This document shows, in pieces, positions 22,915 through 32,123 of a DNA stretch of 54,215 bases. How positions within the stretch are numbered: position 1 is the first letter of the stretch; each line of letters begins with the position of its first letter. This DNA comes from an uncultured Bacteroidota bacterium (GTDB lineage Bacteria; Bacteroidota; Bacteroidia; Chitinophagales; Chitinophagaceae), in assembly GCA_903829015.1 (NCBI GenBank), contig CAIKOJ010000170.1:1-54215 (forward strand), read 5' to 3'. Below the pieces are notes generated by a model. That model saw only the letters and a list, made by a program, of their open reading frames with translations. It was not told the origin of the DNA and did no database searches. Made by a program: the position numbers and the translations under genes.

Positions 22915-24969
22915 CTATTTCAGCCTATCTACGAAATACATTTTTAGGCTTCCTTTATTCTTAGCGGTGATCTCTCCTCTGTAAGTACATTCAAAATGAT
23001 CATTGATCAACTCATATGTTTGCTGAGACACATTGACCCTTCCAACTTCGCCATGCTGCTCCAGCCGGGCAGCAGTGTTAACAGTGTCTCCCCATACATC
23101 GTAAGCGAATTTTCGAATACCTACAATACCGGCAACCACACTGCCACTATTTATCCCCACTCTAATGTCGAATGTTTTTTCACCCAACAGCTTCTTCCTT
23201 TCCTGTATAAATTCTACGATCTTAAACGCAGCAGTAACCATTTTTACGGCATGGCCCTCATCTTTCAGCGGGAGACCACAAACGGCCAGATAGGCATCCC
23301 CTATCGTTTTGATCTTCTCTATACCTGCATTAGTGATGATATCATCAAAAGCCTTGAAACATGCGTGCAGTTCATCAACCAACTCTTTGGGCGTCATGCG
23401 CTCAGCGGCTTTGGTAAAATCCACAAAATCTGTAAACATTACTGAAACATGGTCATAGTACCTCGCATCTGAGAAACCTTTCTGTTTTAATTCATCCGCA
23501 ATTTCTTCAGGCAGAATATTCAGCAGCAGATCATCAGACTTCTTCTTCTCATTTTTCAGCTCTTCATGCTGTTTTTCAATTTTTACTTTTTGGGCAACTA
23601 CCTCTTCGGTTCGAAGGCTTACCTCCCGCTCCAGTTCTTCCTGCCGGCTCTCCAGCATACGTTGCTTTTCCTGTTCCTGCTCCAGTGTTTTATCAGAGAG
23701 TATTTTCACCTGCAGCAATTGGGCTGCCAGGTTCTTATTGATAGATGAAAAACTCCATGCCTGATAAACGGACATTGAAATGGGAATACTCAATATTGAT
23801 ATTGCGACGAAAATTGAAAATATTTCCCCTGCAAGAGTACTGTCACTGAGCTCAAATATACCATCTATTGCTGCTGTACTCACAATAATAAGAAACAACA
23901 ACGCAAACATTAGTATACCGAAACCAATAATACGCGCACCTTTTATTTTTCTGAATATCGCTGAAATCGTAAGAACCACCGCCTCAAGTGAAACAACACC
24001 GATTAAACTCAATATAACCCCAGGCCGCAATTCGTCCGCAATACCAAACAAAGAAATCAATATTAATATCAAGGCGTAGGCTGTGATAAAATAAAAACGC
24101 AAACGCTTTCTGCCAAACAATTCATTGCTGAAACCACTTAGCGAAAAACAGGCAAGCGCGCATAAAACGTAACTAGACTTATTCGCAAAAAACTGTGCCT
24201 CGGGGCTGCCGCTGAATTTGTTTATAAAAGGCAGTAAAAAAACAAACGCCAACGCAAAACAAAAAAGACTGAAAAATAAATTTGACCTCGCTGCTCTATA
24301 GTACATATAAAGAAACATATGCAGCATAGATAACGCAATAAATATCCCAAAGAGCAAGGCGAAAACAAAAGTGTTGGAAATTGCTAAATCATGAGACCTC
24401 TTAATAGCATAGTTCCCTTTTTTGATGTTCATTTCAAATCCTGCCATCTGCGACTGGTATTCGCTATTATTACGCAATGCGTTATAATTGGCATATCTCA
24501 CGGCAATAAGGTGACTGCCGGCTGATTGAAAATAAATAATGAACGGGGTCTCCTGATGATCAAAATAAACAGAACTGTCTTTGCTGTTGATTGAACCGTA
24601 TGACGTGACCAATTTACCATCCAGATATATTTCCGAGGCTCCCGGATGGGTCATATCAAGTGCAATTGGTAAGTTCACGAGGCTAGAATCAATAATGATA
24701 TGCAGCCTGATCCAGCCAACACCATTGAATTTCTCGGACTCCTTCTTAGGCACGTTCTTAAGGATCAATCTAGAAGAAGTTATTTCCCATGTGCTATCAT
24801 TGAAATCTGGTGATGCCATTGCAGGTGCATCTGCTGCACGGAATCTCCAGTTATCATTCAGGATTTTGGGTAGGCTGTCTATTGTAATGTATGTAACAAA
24901 ATGCTCCGCTGTTTGCGCCTCCATAAGCAGAGGCAAAAGCACAAAACAAAGAAGGAGCAATTTTTTCAT
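22915..24969 (-). CDS. 7TM receptor-type class III adenylate/guanylate cyclase
   Basis: The 684-residue protein begins with a signal peptide (MKKLLLLCFVLLPLLMEAQ), then a periplasmic beta-rich sensor domain (~25-190), seven membrane segments of the 7TMR-DISM type (~195-410), a coiled coil (~415-490, KTLEQEQEKQRMLESRQEELE) and a C-terminal class III cyclase domain (~500-684). The metal-binding Asp514 is in VMFTDFVDFT. EKIKTIGDAYLAV carries the second metal Asp and a base-selecting Lys, and YDVWGDTVNTAARLEQHG the later Asp and Arg region. Lys in the first position favours ATP over GTP. It probably turns an extracellular ligand signal into cAMP. No effector gene adjoins. Confidence 0.92.
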   Translation of the reverse strand: MKKLLLLCFVLLPLLMEAQTAEHFVTYITIDSLPKILNDNWRFRAADAPAMASPDFNDSTWEITSSRLILKNVPKKESEKFNGVGWIRLHIIIDSSLVNLPIALDMTHPGASEIYLDGKLVTSYGSINSKDSSVYFDHQETPFIIYFQSAGSHLIAVRYANYNALRNNSEYQSQMAGFEMNIKKGNYAIKRSHDLAISNTFVFALLFGIFIALSMLHMFLYMYYRAARSNLFFSLFCFALAFVFLLPFINKFSGSPEAQFFANKSSYVLCALACFSLSGFSNELFGRKRLRFYFITAYALILILISLFGIADELRPGVILSLIGVVSLEAVVLTISAIFRKIKGARIIGFGILMFALLFLIIVSTAAIDGIFELSDSTLAGEIFSIFVAISILSIPISMSVYQAWSFSSINKNLAAQLLQVKILSDKTLEQEQEKQRMLESRQEELEREVSLRTEEVVAQKVKIEKQHEELKNEKKKSDDLLLNILPEEIADELKQKGFSDARYYDHVSVMFTDFVDFTKAAERMTPKELVDELHACFKAFDDIITNAGIEKIKTIGDAYLAVCGLPLKDEGHAVKMVTAAFKIVEFIQERKKLLGEKTFDIRVGINSGSVVAGIVGIRKFAYDVWGDTVNTAARLEQHGEVGRVNVSQQTYELINDHFECTYRGEITAKNKGSLKMYFVDRLK

Positions 24970-25051
24970 AGTGGGAAATTAAGAATAATCAATTGAAATT
25001 GAGACACACTAGAAAGATTTGCAAATGCAGCAATTGAATATTCAAAGTGTA

Positions 25052-26023
25052 CTACAAAACTTCCTTTATCACAAACAGGGAGGCCCCACCGATTATCAGC
25101 CATAACAGCACACCCTGTAAAATAGGGCGCCAGCCAACTTGCTTCAACGTATTCAAAGACAGACCCGAGCCTATGAGGAATAGCGTAACTACCAGCCCCT
25201 TTCTGCCAAACAGGTATGCCCACTGAAAAAGTGTATGCCCTTCGATAGGCGTGTTCAAAGCCCCGATATAATTTGGCAAGTAGGTAGAGATAATGATTGC
25301 TATGATGAAATAGAAAATAAAGTAGGGTAGCTTGATCTTACCAGTACTGCGCTGAAAATAAGCAGTAGCAAGGGTTATGGGTATGATCCATAAAGCCCGC
25401 TCCAGCTTGATGGTAGTGGCTATCTGCAGCGCCTTATCACTGAACTTGCTTGCCGCCCCCACCACAGAACTGGTATCGTGAATAGCAATTGCGCACCAGG
25501 TACCAAACTGCTGATCGTTCATGTTGAGGTATTGACCCAGCACCGGAAAAATAAACAATGCAATAGAATTCAGAATAAAGATAGTACCCAACGATACGCT
25601 GATCTCTTCATCGTTGGCCTTAATAACCGGTGCCACAGCTGCTATAGCACTACCCCCACAAATAGCGGTACCGTTAGAGATGAGCGTAGAAATATTCTTA
25701 TTGATATTCAACGCCTTGCCAATAATATAACCAGCGAGCAATGTAACACCAATCGTTCCGATGGTAAATAGAAAACCCTCCTTGCCAGCCTTCATTGCGT
25801 GCTCGAAGTTCATATTGAACCCAAGGCAAACTACAGACACCTGCAGCAGTAACGTAGTAGCTTTCTTGTTGATCTTCAGAAATGGGTGCCCCATAGCAAA
25901 CGCTATAACAAGACCAGTAAGCAGTGCAGCCGGAGGGTCAAGGAAAATTACACAGGCAATGACACAGATCAGGAATATCAGTTGTCTGTATGTCTCGGGA
26001 ATATTAAAAAGCGTTGTTCTCAT
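25052..26023 (-). CDS. YeiH/UPF0324 family putative sulfate exporter
   Basis: The 323-residue integral membrane protein has about nine or ten hydrophobic helices and the family's motifs, including TAICGGSAIAAVAPVIKAND and AIHDTSSVVGAA in the middle, and LFGRKGLVVTLFLIGSGLS near the end. Homologs are annotated as putative sulfate/sulfite exporters, from weak evidence. It is a single gene with a TAnnTTTG promoter 26 bases upstream. No sulfur-metabolism gene is nearby to support a substrate. Confidence 0.9.
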   Translation of the reverse strand: MRTTLFNIPETYRQLIFLICVIACVIFLDPPAALLTGLVIAFAMGHPFLKINKKATTLLLQVSVVCLGFNMNFEHAMKAGKEGFLFTIGTIGVTLLAGYIIGKALNINKNISTLISNGTAICGGSAIAAVAPVIKANDEEISVSLGTIFILNSIALFIFPVLGQYLNMNDQQFGTWCAIAIHDTSSVVGAASKFSDKALQIATTIKLERALWIIPITLATAYFQRSTGKIKLPYFIFYFIIAIIISTYLPNYIGALNTPIEGHTLFQWAYLFGRKGLVVTLFLIGSGLSLNTLKQVGWRPILQGVLLWLIIGGASLFVIKEVL

Positions 26024-26049
26024 CTACTGGGAAGTATATAAACTACATT

Positions 26050-26057
26050 CAAAGATA
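26050..26057 (-). promoter_or_regulatory. Bacteroidota-type -7 element (TATCTTTG)
   Basis: This minus-strand TAnnTTTG match ends 26 bases before the YeiH-family start at 26023. Confidence 0.6.
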
Positions 26058-26110
26058 GTGTACAAGGAACTAAAATCTCATTTTCGATAATACAGTTATG
26101 GTTATGCAAT

Positions 26111-29100
26111 TTAATCGCCAATTTCCATCATGTCTTCGTGCCAGTTGAAGTTTTCTCCAGTCTTGCCCATTTCCCAGAAGAACTTGCCTCTTTTACGATC
26201 GTAGTTGCCTATCTCGTTCATTGTTTCGCAGTCGTAAAGGCGGCCATTTACCATGGTGTAGTGCACACTTTCAGTATTGTAAATACTTTCGAGCGGGTTT
26301 TTATCCATGATCAGCAGATCGGCAAGCTTGCCGGGCTGCAGTGAGCCTATCCAATTGTCAAGACCAAGATTAATGGCTGGGTTTAATGTAGCTGTGCGCA
26401 GTGCCTCAAGTGGTGTCATTCCGCCCTGCGACATCATCCATATCTCCCAGTGTGCTCCAATACCTTGAATCTGGCCATGTGCACCCATATTGATCCTTAC
26501 ACCGGCATCGGTGAGTTTTTTCAGGCTCTTTGAAACAAGCATATGACCGTTCTCGTACTCCTCCTCAGGTGCCATAGTTCGATGCCTGCTGCGGGGATCA
26601 ATAACAGCCCTTGGCGTGTACTTCAGCAGCCGCTCTTTTTCCCAGATATTGCCATGCTGGTACCAGTAGTTCTCGCCACTGAGTGCGCCGTAGCAAACGA
26701 TCAAAGTAGGTGTGTTTCCTGTCTGTGAATTCTTCCATAACTGAATTACATCATTGTACAGGGGTGCTACGGGAATATTATGTTCAACAGTAGTATGCCC
26801 GTCCATAACCATGCTCATGTTGTGCAGAAAATGAGAGCCGCCTTCGGGTACTACTTCCATTTTCAGTTCCCTTGCGGCTTCAATAATCATCTGCCTCTGA
26901 TCGCGGCGGGGCTGATTATAACTTTTTACACTGAATGCGCCGTAAGCCTTGCTTCTGCGCAATGCGCTCCTGGCATCTTCGATAGAATTGACCACCGCTT
27001 TGAAATCACCGTCGGCACCGTACAATATGGTACCTGTAGAGAACACCCTTGGACCTACCATCTGTCCGCTTTTGACCATTTCGCTCTGGGCAAATACCAT
27101 TTCGCTGTTTGCAGACGGATCGTGCATTGTAGTAACACCGTAGGCAAGGTTGGTGAAGTATGGCCAGTGCTGCTGTGGCGTAAGTCCATATCTGAAATGG
27201 TTGCCATGAGCATGGGCATCTATAAATCCGGGCATTATGGTTTTGCCTTTGCAGTCGATGGTTTTCGTGCCTGATGCAACTATTACATCGCCCGATTTGC
27301 CAACGGCTTTTATCAGATTGTCTTCTACAATTACAGTTCCGTCTTCAATCACTTCGTCTCCCTTCATGGTAATGATACGTGCGTTGGTAAAGGCAATTGA
27401 GCCTTTGGGTTTATCGGTATTGGCTGATAGACCAACGCTGATGCCATGATCAGGTATCTTAAACAAAGAATCCGGTTTGCCACTGATAAAACCAAAACGC
27501 TCATCAAGGTTGATCGTGTAATATTGATCTCCCAAAGTGTAATGTAGTTTCTTATTATCGCTGCTCCAGTGCAGGTTAATACCAGCATCCAACGAAACCT
27601 TTCTTACCGGAAAATCGGAAGAGTCGCTGCTCAGACTGATGTCTTTGCCCGTGTGCGGAAATGGCGCCACATATACTTCATGCAGGTCTACAAAGGCGAT
27701 CCAATCTCCATCAGGTGAAACGGTGTACTGACTGGTGTACTTACCTTTGAAAATAGTGCGGTCGTCGCTGCCATCTGGTTTGCAGGTATGGAATGATTTA
27801 TCCAGCCCGCCAAACAGATTACCACCTACCTGATAATAGATGCGCTTGCCTGTTCTATCGTACTTTGGGTACTCTCCTTTGTCTGTAACAAATTCTTCTT
27901 TGCCACCTGCTACAGGCATCGTGTAGATACCGGGCTTAATGGTAAATGTATTGCCCATAACACCGTCGCTTCCTTCTTTTGTAAACACCAGCGTTTTGCC
28001 ATCGGGTGAGAATGCAGGTGTGCGGTACATACCTTTATTCGGGGTGATTTTTGTAAGGACAGCTGACTTACCAAATCCCATAACCGAAATGCCTCCTTTT
28101 TTTTCATCATCCCATGTTACAAAAGCCAGGCTGCTTCCATCGGGCGAAAACACCGGCTCAAACTCCAGCTCTTTGTTTTGGGTAAGTCTTTCAGGTTTGC
28201 CGTCCGGCAGCGCTTTTTTATAAATATGCCCAAGCGCATTAAACACCAGGTACTTTCCATCTGGCGAAGTGACCGCATGACGGATCACATTTACATTAAA
28301 CTGCGATGGATTCAGATCCTGCTGAAAACGAACTGCGTCTGTGATATGTTGTTTTACGTTGCAGGTAAAAGGTATCTCCACAGCGGAGTTCTCACCTTTT
28401 ACATCCACCTTCATTATTTTACCACCAGCCCAAATCACTATGTATTTGTCATCGGGTGTCCAGGCAAAGCCAGTATAGGAGCCAAATATGGTCCAAGCTT
28501 CTGACTGATCTTTACATAGTTTGTCGTAAACCGGCCATTCTTCTCCGGTTTCAACATCACGCAGATACAGAACTGTCTTAGTCCTAACCCTTTTTACAAA
28601 TGCCAGCAACTTGCCACTGTGGGCTATTTGCGGGCGCATTGCTCCGCCCGGACCTCCGGTTACTGTTTCAGTTATTCCCTTCTCTCTATCAAACCGTTTG
28701 ATCACAAATATTTGATTGTTGGGGTCTTTGTTGTACTGAAAGGAACCACCTGGATACATGTCTTCACTGTAATAAATATAGTGACCATCAGCTGATGCCG
28801 AAGGTTCGTTCAGGTCCTGCTGGTCGTTCTTTTTAGGTGTAAGTTGCAAGCCACCACCGCCATTGATATTGTACATCCACAACTCACCTGCCCCGGCTGA
28901 ACGAGTAGAGGTAAAGTGCTTGCGTGCAACAATATAATTGGCATCAAGCCAGACACCGTTATTAAGCAGTCTAAAATTCTCTTTAGTTATCTGCCGGGCA
29001 TTAGAGCCGTCTTTGTCCATCACCCACATATTGTCGCCACCACCTGCATCCGAGGTAAACAAGATTCGCTTCCCATCGGGGCTGAAACGTGGCTGCACCT

Positions 29101-29380
29101 CCATTGCCATACCCTGGCGGAGTGGCTTGGCCTCGCCACCTGTGGCAGGCATGATGAAAATATCGCCCAGTATATCGAACACTATATCCTTGCCATCAGG
29201 CGATAGGTCCAGATTGATCCATGTGCCTTCATTTACTGTGAAGGACACGTCTTTGCCGGGCCCACCGGGGTTATTTACATCCCACTTCTTCTTCTCATCC
29301 TTCTTCGGTTCATCCTTTGCCAATGACAAAAAAGGCAAAGCCAATAGTGCACAGCCAGCCAGAAAACTATAAATACGCAT
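26111..29380 (-). CDS. Secreted beta-propeller/amidohydrolase fusion protein
   Basis: The 1089-residue protein has a signal peptide (MRIYSFLAGCALLALPFLSLA). Residues ~25-640 hold TolB/PD40-type propeller repeats, each ending in a phrase like 'FSPDGKRILFTSDAGG' or 'SPDGKYLVF', probably two propellers. From ~650 comes an amidohydrolase: GFIDAHAHG with Asp721, His723 and His725, later HTTVEHN and GAHGQ histidines, and ALRTATLNPA with KLADLLIMD at the end, as in imidazolonepropionase/dipeptidase-like members. It is monocistronic and exported, so it probably acts on peptides or small amides in the periplasm. The substrate is not predictable. A near-consensus -7 (TATCTTTA) lies upstream. Confidence 0.92.
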   Translation of the reverse strand: MRIYSFLAGCALLALPFLSLAKDEPKKDEKKKWDVNNPGGPGKDVSFTVNEGTWINLDLSPDGKDIVFDILGDIFIMPATGGEAKPLRQGMAMEVQPRFSPDGKRILFTSDAGGGDNMWVMDKDGSNARQITKENFRLLNNGVWLDANYIVARKHFTSTRSAGAGELWMYNINGGGGLQLTPKKNDQQDLNEPSASADGHYIYYSEDMYPGGSFQYNKDPNNQIFVIKRFDREKGITETVTGGPGGAMRPQIAHSGKLLAFVKRVRTKTVLYLRDVETGEEWPVYDKLCKDQSEAWTIFGSYTGFAWTPDDKYIVIWAGGKIMKVDVKGENSAVEIPFTCNVKQHITDAVRFQQDLNPSQFNVNVIRHAVTSPDGKYLVFNALGHIYKKALPDGKPERLTQNKELEFEPVFSPDGSSLAFVTWDDEKKGGISVMGFGKSAVLTKITPNKGMYRTPAFSPDGKTLVFTKEGSDGVMGNTFTIKPGIYTMPVAGGKEEFVTDKGEYPKYDRTGKRIYYQVGGNLFGGLDKSFHTCKPDGSDDRTIFKGKYTSQYTVSPDGDWIAFVDLHEVYVAPFPHTGKDISLSSDSSDFPVRKVSLDAGINLHWSSDNKKLHYTLGDQYYTINLDERFGFISGKPDSLFKIPDHGISVGLSANTDKPKGSIAFTNARIITMKGDEVIEDGTVIVEDNLIKAVGKSGDVIVASGTKTIDCKGKTIMPGFIDAHAHGNHFRYGLTPQQHWPYFTNLAYGVTTMHDPSANSEMVFAQSEMVKSGQMVGPRVFSTGTILYGADGDFKAVVNSIEDARSALRRSKAYGAFSVKSYNQPRRDQRQMIIEAARELKMEVVPEGGSHFLHNMSMVMDGHTTVEHNIPVAPLYNDVIQLWKNSQTGNTPTLIVCYGALSGENYWYQHGNIWEKERLLKYTPRAVIDPRSRHRTMAPEEEYENGHMLVSKSLKKLTDAGVRINMGAHGQIQGIGAHWEIWMMSQGGMTPLEALRTATLNPAINLGLDNWIGSLQPGKLADLLIMDKNPLESIYNTESVHYTMVNGRLYDCETMNEIGNYDRKRGKFFWEMGKTGENFNWHEDMMEIGD

Positions 29381-29472
29381 GAATTGTTGAATCTTTTGGG
29401 GTAAAGATAAGTTCGGAGCAGGAGTATTAATAGGGGTTAGAAATTTATTACTAAATAGAAGAAATTACTATA

Positions 29473-29513
29473 CAAAAACGCCGCAATTGATCATTTGGAG
29501 ATCAGTTGCGGCG
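29473..29513 (-). terminator. Intrinsic terminator after the transketolase N-terminal gene
   Basis: CGCCGCAATTGATC (29479-29492) pairs with GATCAGTTGCGGCG (29500-29513). The A run to the left gives a T-tail on the minus strand. Confidence 0.85.
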
Positions 29514-29536
29514 CAAAATATGTGATTCAAACTTTC

Positions 29537-30379
29537 TTAGTAGTCGCCAAACGAAGATACAGGCAACTCGGTGAGAGCCTGTTCCAGCTGTTTATCGTTA
29601 GGAGCAATGCCGTGCCATTCGTGCGTGCCTTCCATAAAGCTAACGCCCTTACCCATCGAGGTAGTCATTAGTACGCAAATAGGAGAACCCTTACCTGCGG
29701 CCGCTTTTGCATCGGCCATCACGCGCAGTACATCTTCCATATTGTTGCCGTCCATTTCAAGAACTTTCCAGCCAAATGCTACGAATTTATCTTTCAGTGA
29801 ACCCAGATTCATGACATCCTTGGTGGGGCCATCTATCTGCTGTCCGTTGTAATCTATCGTTGAAATCAGATTATCGAGTTTGTGGTGGGCGGCAAACATC
29901 ATCGCCTCCCAGTTCTGCCCTTCCTGCAATTCGCCATCTCCATGCAGGGTGTAAATGATATGATTGTCGTTGTTCAGGCGCTTAGCCATAGCCGCGCCAC
30001 AAGCCACGCTCAACCCCTGCCCTAGCGAACCGCTGGCAATGCGCACACCCGGCAAATGCTCATGTGTAGCCGGATGCCCCTGTAGTCTTGTGTTGATCTG
30101 CCTGAAGGTAGCCAGTTCGCTCACCGGAAAGTAACCCGAGCGGGCAAGCACACTATAAAATACGGGCGATATATGCCCGTTAGACAAAAAGAAAATATCC
30201 TCACCAATGCCATCCATATCGAAGCCCGGCTTACGGTCCATGATATTAAAATAGAGCGCAGTGAGAAAATCGGCGCAACCCAGTGAACCACCAGGGTGGC
30301 CACTCTGCACTTTATGCACCATTCTTACAATATCTCGGCGCACCTGAGTGGCCATTTCCTTCAGTTGATTGGTATCCAT
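29537..30379 (-). CDS. Transketolase, N-terminal subunit
   Basis: The 280-residue protein is the thiamine-diphosphate half of a split transketolase: VRRDIVRMVHKVQSGHPGGS, DIFFLSNGH, GSLGQGLSVACGAA, and the ThDP/Mg motif HGDGELQEGQNWEA running on to IDYNGQQIDG. Whole transketolases are ~650 residues; split ones have a ~280-residue N half and a ~310-residue C half that combine for the pentose phosphate pathway. The expected C-terminal half is not beside it: a strong terminator follows and the next gene is the amidohydrolase. The partner must be encoded elsewhere. Promoter TACTTTTG lies 24 bases upstream. Confidence 0.93.
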   Translation of the reverse strand: MDTNQLKEMATQVRRDIVRMVHKVQSGHPGGSLGCADFLTALYFNIMDRKPGFDMDGIGEDIFFLSNGHISPVFYSVLARSGYFPVSELATFRQINTRLQGHPATHEHLPGVRIASGSLGQGLSVACGAAMAKRLNNDNHIIYTLHGDGELQEGQNWEAMMFAAHHKLDNLISTIDYNGQQIDGPTKDVMNLGSLKDKFVAFGWKVLEMDGNNMEDVLRVMADAKAAAGKGSPICVLMTTSMGKGVSFMEGTHEWHGIAPNDKQLEQALTELPVSSFGDY

Positions 30380-30403
30380 TTGTTATACAGTGGGAATTGT
30401 GGG

Positions 30404-30411
30404 CAAAAGTA
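30404..30411 (-). promoter_or_regulatory. Bacteroidota-type -7 element (TACTTTTG) of the transketolase gene
   Basis: This minus-strand TAnnTTTG match ends 24 bases before the start at 30379. Confidence 0.6.
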
Positions 30412-30479
30412 ACAGATACCTTTCATTTTTTTCAGGAAAAATATAAACAACCTGTTGGTTATGTAATTTACACCCCCAA

Positions 30480-31556
30480 ATGCCACGCAGCAATCAGTCA
30501 CAAAAGTATTTTACGTCACAGCTTCTCAACTGGCATGCTACTGTCAATGAACGCAGTCTGCCGTGGAAAAGTGAGAAAGACCCATATAAGATATGGCTAT
30601 CTGAGGTAATACTGCAACAAACTCGAGCATTGCAGGGACTACCCTACTATCTGCGATTTACAGAGAGCTACCCCACCATCAACGACCTAGCCAATGCAAA
30701 CGAAGATGAAGTTTTCAGGCTTTGGCAGGGATTGGGTTATTACAATAGATGCAAGAATATGCTGGCAACGGCTAAGCTAGTTGTTGAAAAACATAACGGC
30801 AGGGTTCCTGATAGTTATGAAGGGCTACTTGAACTGAAGGGCATAGGACCTTATACAGCATCCGCAATTGCATCCTTTGCCTTCGGCCGACCCAATGCAG
30901 TTGTGGACGGAAATGTGTACAGAGTGCTTTCCCGGTATTTCGGGATAGACACCCCAATAGATACCACTGAGGGCAAAACCGAGTTTGCAAGTCTGGCTAG
31001 GGATCTGCTGGACAAAAAGAACAGTGCGGCCTACAATCAGGCTATTATGGACTTAGGTGCCACGGTATGCACTCCTTCCGGCCCGAAATGTGAAGATTGC
31101 CCGCTGGCTAAGCGTTGTGTGGCATTCGCCAAAGAACTAACCGGACTTCTTCCGGTGAAAAGCAAAAAGCTAAAGATCAAGACCAGATATTTCAACTATA
31201 TAATATTCGTTTGGAATAATTCAATTTGGCTACACAAACGTAGCGCAAAAGACATTTGGGAAAACCTGAATGAACCATGGCTGATTGAGACAGAGCAACC
31301 TATTGATGAAAAGGAAGTAGCCAATGAAAGCGTTTTTGTCAAAAACAAAATATCACTTGAGACGATAAAGTATTCAGGAACATCATCACAAAGGCTTACT
31401 CACCGCATCATCGAAGCCAGATTCTATACCGTGGCATTGAAAAAAAAGCCCCAATTTCCGGATGATAAAGGCAAGTGGGTAGCTATGTCTGCACTATCAC
31501 AAACTCCGTTTCCGAAAACAGTTCTTTCTTTTTTAGAAAAAAATTTATACTTTTAA
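30480..31556 (+). CDS. mutY: A/G-specific adenine glycosylase MutY
   Basis: The 358-residue protein carries the helix-hairpin-helix/GPD fold: LSEVILQQT with catalytic Glu42, LKGIGPYTASAIASFAFG as the hairpin, and AVVDGNVYRVLSR with catalytic Asp143. The 4Fe-4S loop has Cys197, Cys204, Cys207 and Cys213 in the C-x6-C-x2-C-x5-C pattern. The C-terminal ~130 residues are the NUDIX-like domain that recognises 8-oxoguanine. It removes A mispaired with 8-oxoG, the last defence of the GO repair system. It heads the mutY-ssb-gldE block known in Bacteroidota. Confidence 0.97.
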   Translation: MPRSNQSQKYFTSQLLNWHATVNERSLPWKSEKDPYKIWLSEVILQQTRALQGLPYYLRFTESYPTINDLANANEDEVFRLWQGLGYYNRCKNMLATAKLVVEKHNGRVPDSYEGLLELKGIGPYTASAIASFAFGRPNAVVDGNVYRVLSRYFGIDTPIDTTEGKTEFASLARDLLDKKNSAAYNQAIMDLGATVCTPSGPKCEDCPLAKRCVAFAKELTGLLPVKSKKLKIKTRYFNYIIFVWNNSIWLHKRSAKDIWENLNEPWLIETEQPIDEKEVANESVFVKNKISLETIKYSGTSSQRLTHRIIEARFYTVALKKKPQFPDDKGKWVAMSALSQTPFPKTVLSFLEKNLYF

Positions 31557-31602
31557 TATCCTTTAGGTTATAAAAAATATAATTTGAACAATCGATAATT
31601 CT

Positions 31603-32037
31603 ATGCGCGGCATTAATAAGGTGATTTTGGTGGGTAATCTGGGTAAAGAGCCAGACATACAATTTCTGGACGGGAACATTGCGGTAGCCAAATTCCCGCT
31701 GGCCACTACAGAGTCTTATAAAGATAAAAATGGCAACCCTGTATCGCAAACCGAGTGGCACACAGTAGTGTTGTGGCGCGGACTGGCAGAACTGGCTCAA
31801 AAGTACCTGCACAAAGGCAGTCTGGTGTACATTGAGGGTCGCATTCGCACACGTAGTTGGGAAGACAAAGACAAAAACAAACGTTTCAGCACCGAAATTT
31901 TAGGCGACAATCTGGTGATGCTGGATAAACGTAAAGAGTCGGGAGAAGGCTCATCGGAAGGCCCCGGTATCTCTGATGTCAATTTCGACAATACCGGTCT
32001 ATCAGGCAATATGACAAAAGACGACCTCCCATTCTAA
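31603..32037 (+). CDS. ssb: Single-stranded DNA-binding protein
   Basis: The 144-residue OB-fold protein starts with the standard MRGINKVILVGNLGKEPDI and has TEWHTVVLWRGLAELAQKYL and YIEGRIRTRSW. The C-terminus is a short, disordered linker and the acidic tail DDLPF, which docks partner repair and replication proteins. It forms tetramers on single-stranded DNA. It lies 46 bases after mutY and before gldE. A near-consensus -7 (TATAATTTG, one base off in spacing) precedes it, so it may have its own promoter. Confidence 0.97.
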   Translation: MRGINKVILVGNLGKEPDIQFLDGNIAVAKFPLATTESYKDKNGNPVSQTEWHTVVLWRGLAELAQKYLHKGSLVYIEGRIRTRSWEDKDKNKRFSTEILGDNLVMLDKRKESGEGSSEGPGISDVNFDNTGLSGNMTKDDLPF

Positions 32038-32091
32038 TTGAATAATTTTATTAATTAATCTTCAAACTATCATTTTCCATTCAATCTTTTA

Positions 32092-32099
32092 TAATTTTG
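32092..32099 (+). promoter_or_regulatory. Bacteroidota-type -7 element (TAATTTTG)
   Basis: This TAnnTTTG match ends 24 bases before the TTG start of gldE at 32124, so gldE probably has its own promoter. Confidence 0.55.
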
Positions 32100-32123
32100 A
32101 ACCTCACCAAATTTTAGTCTCAC

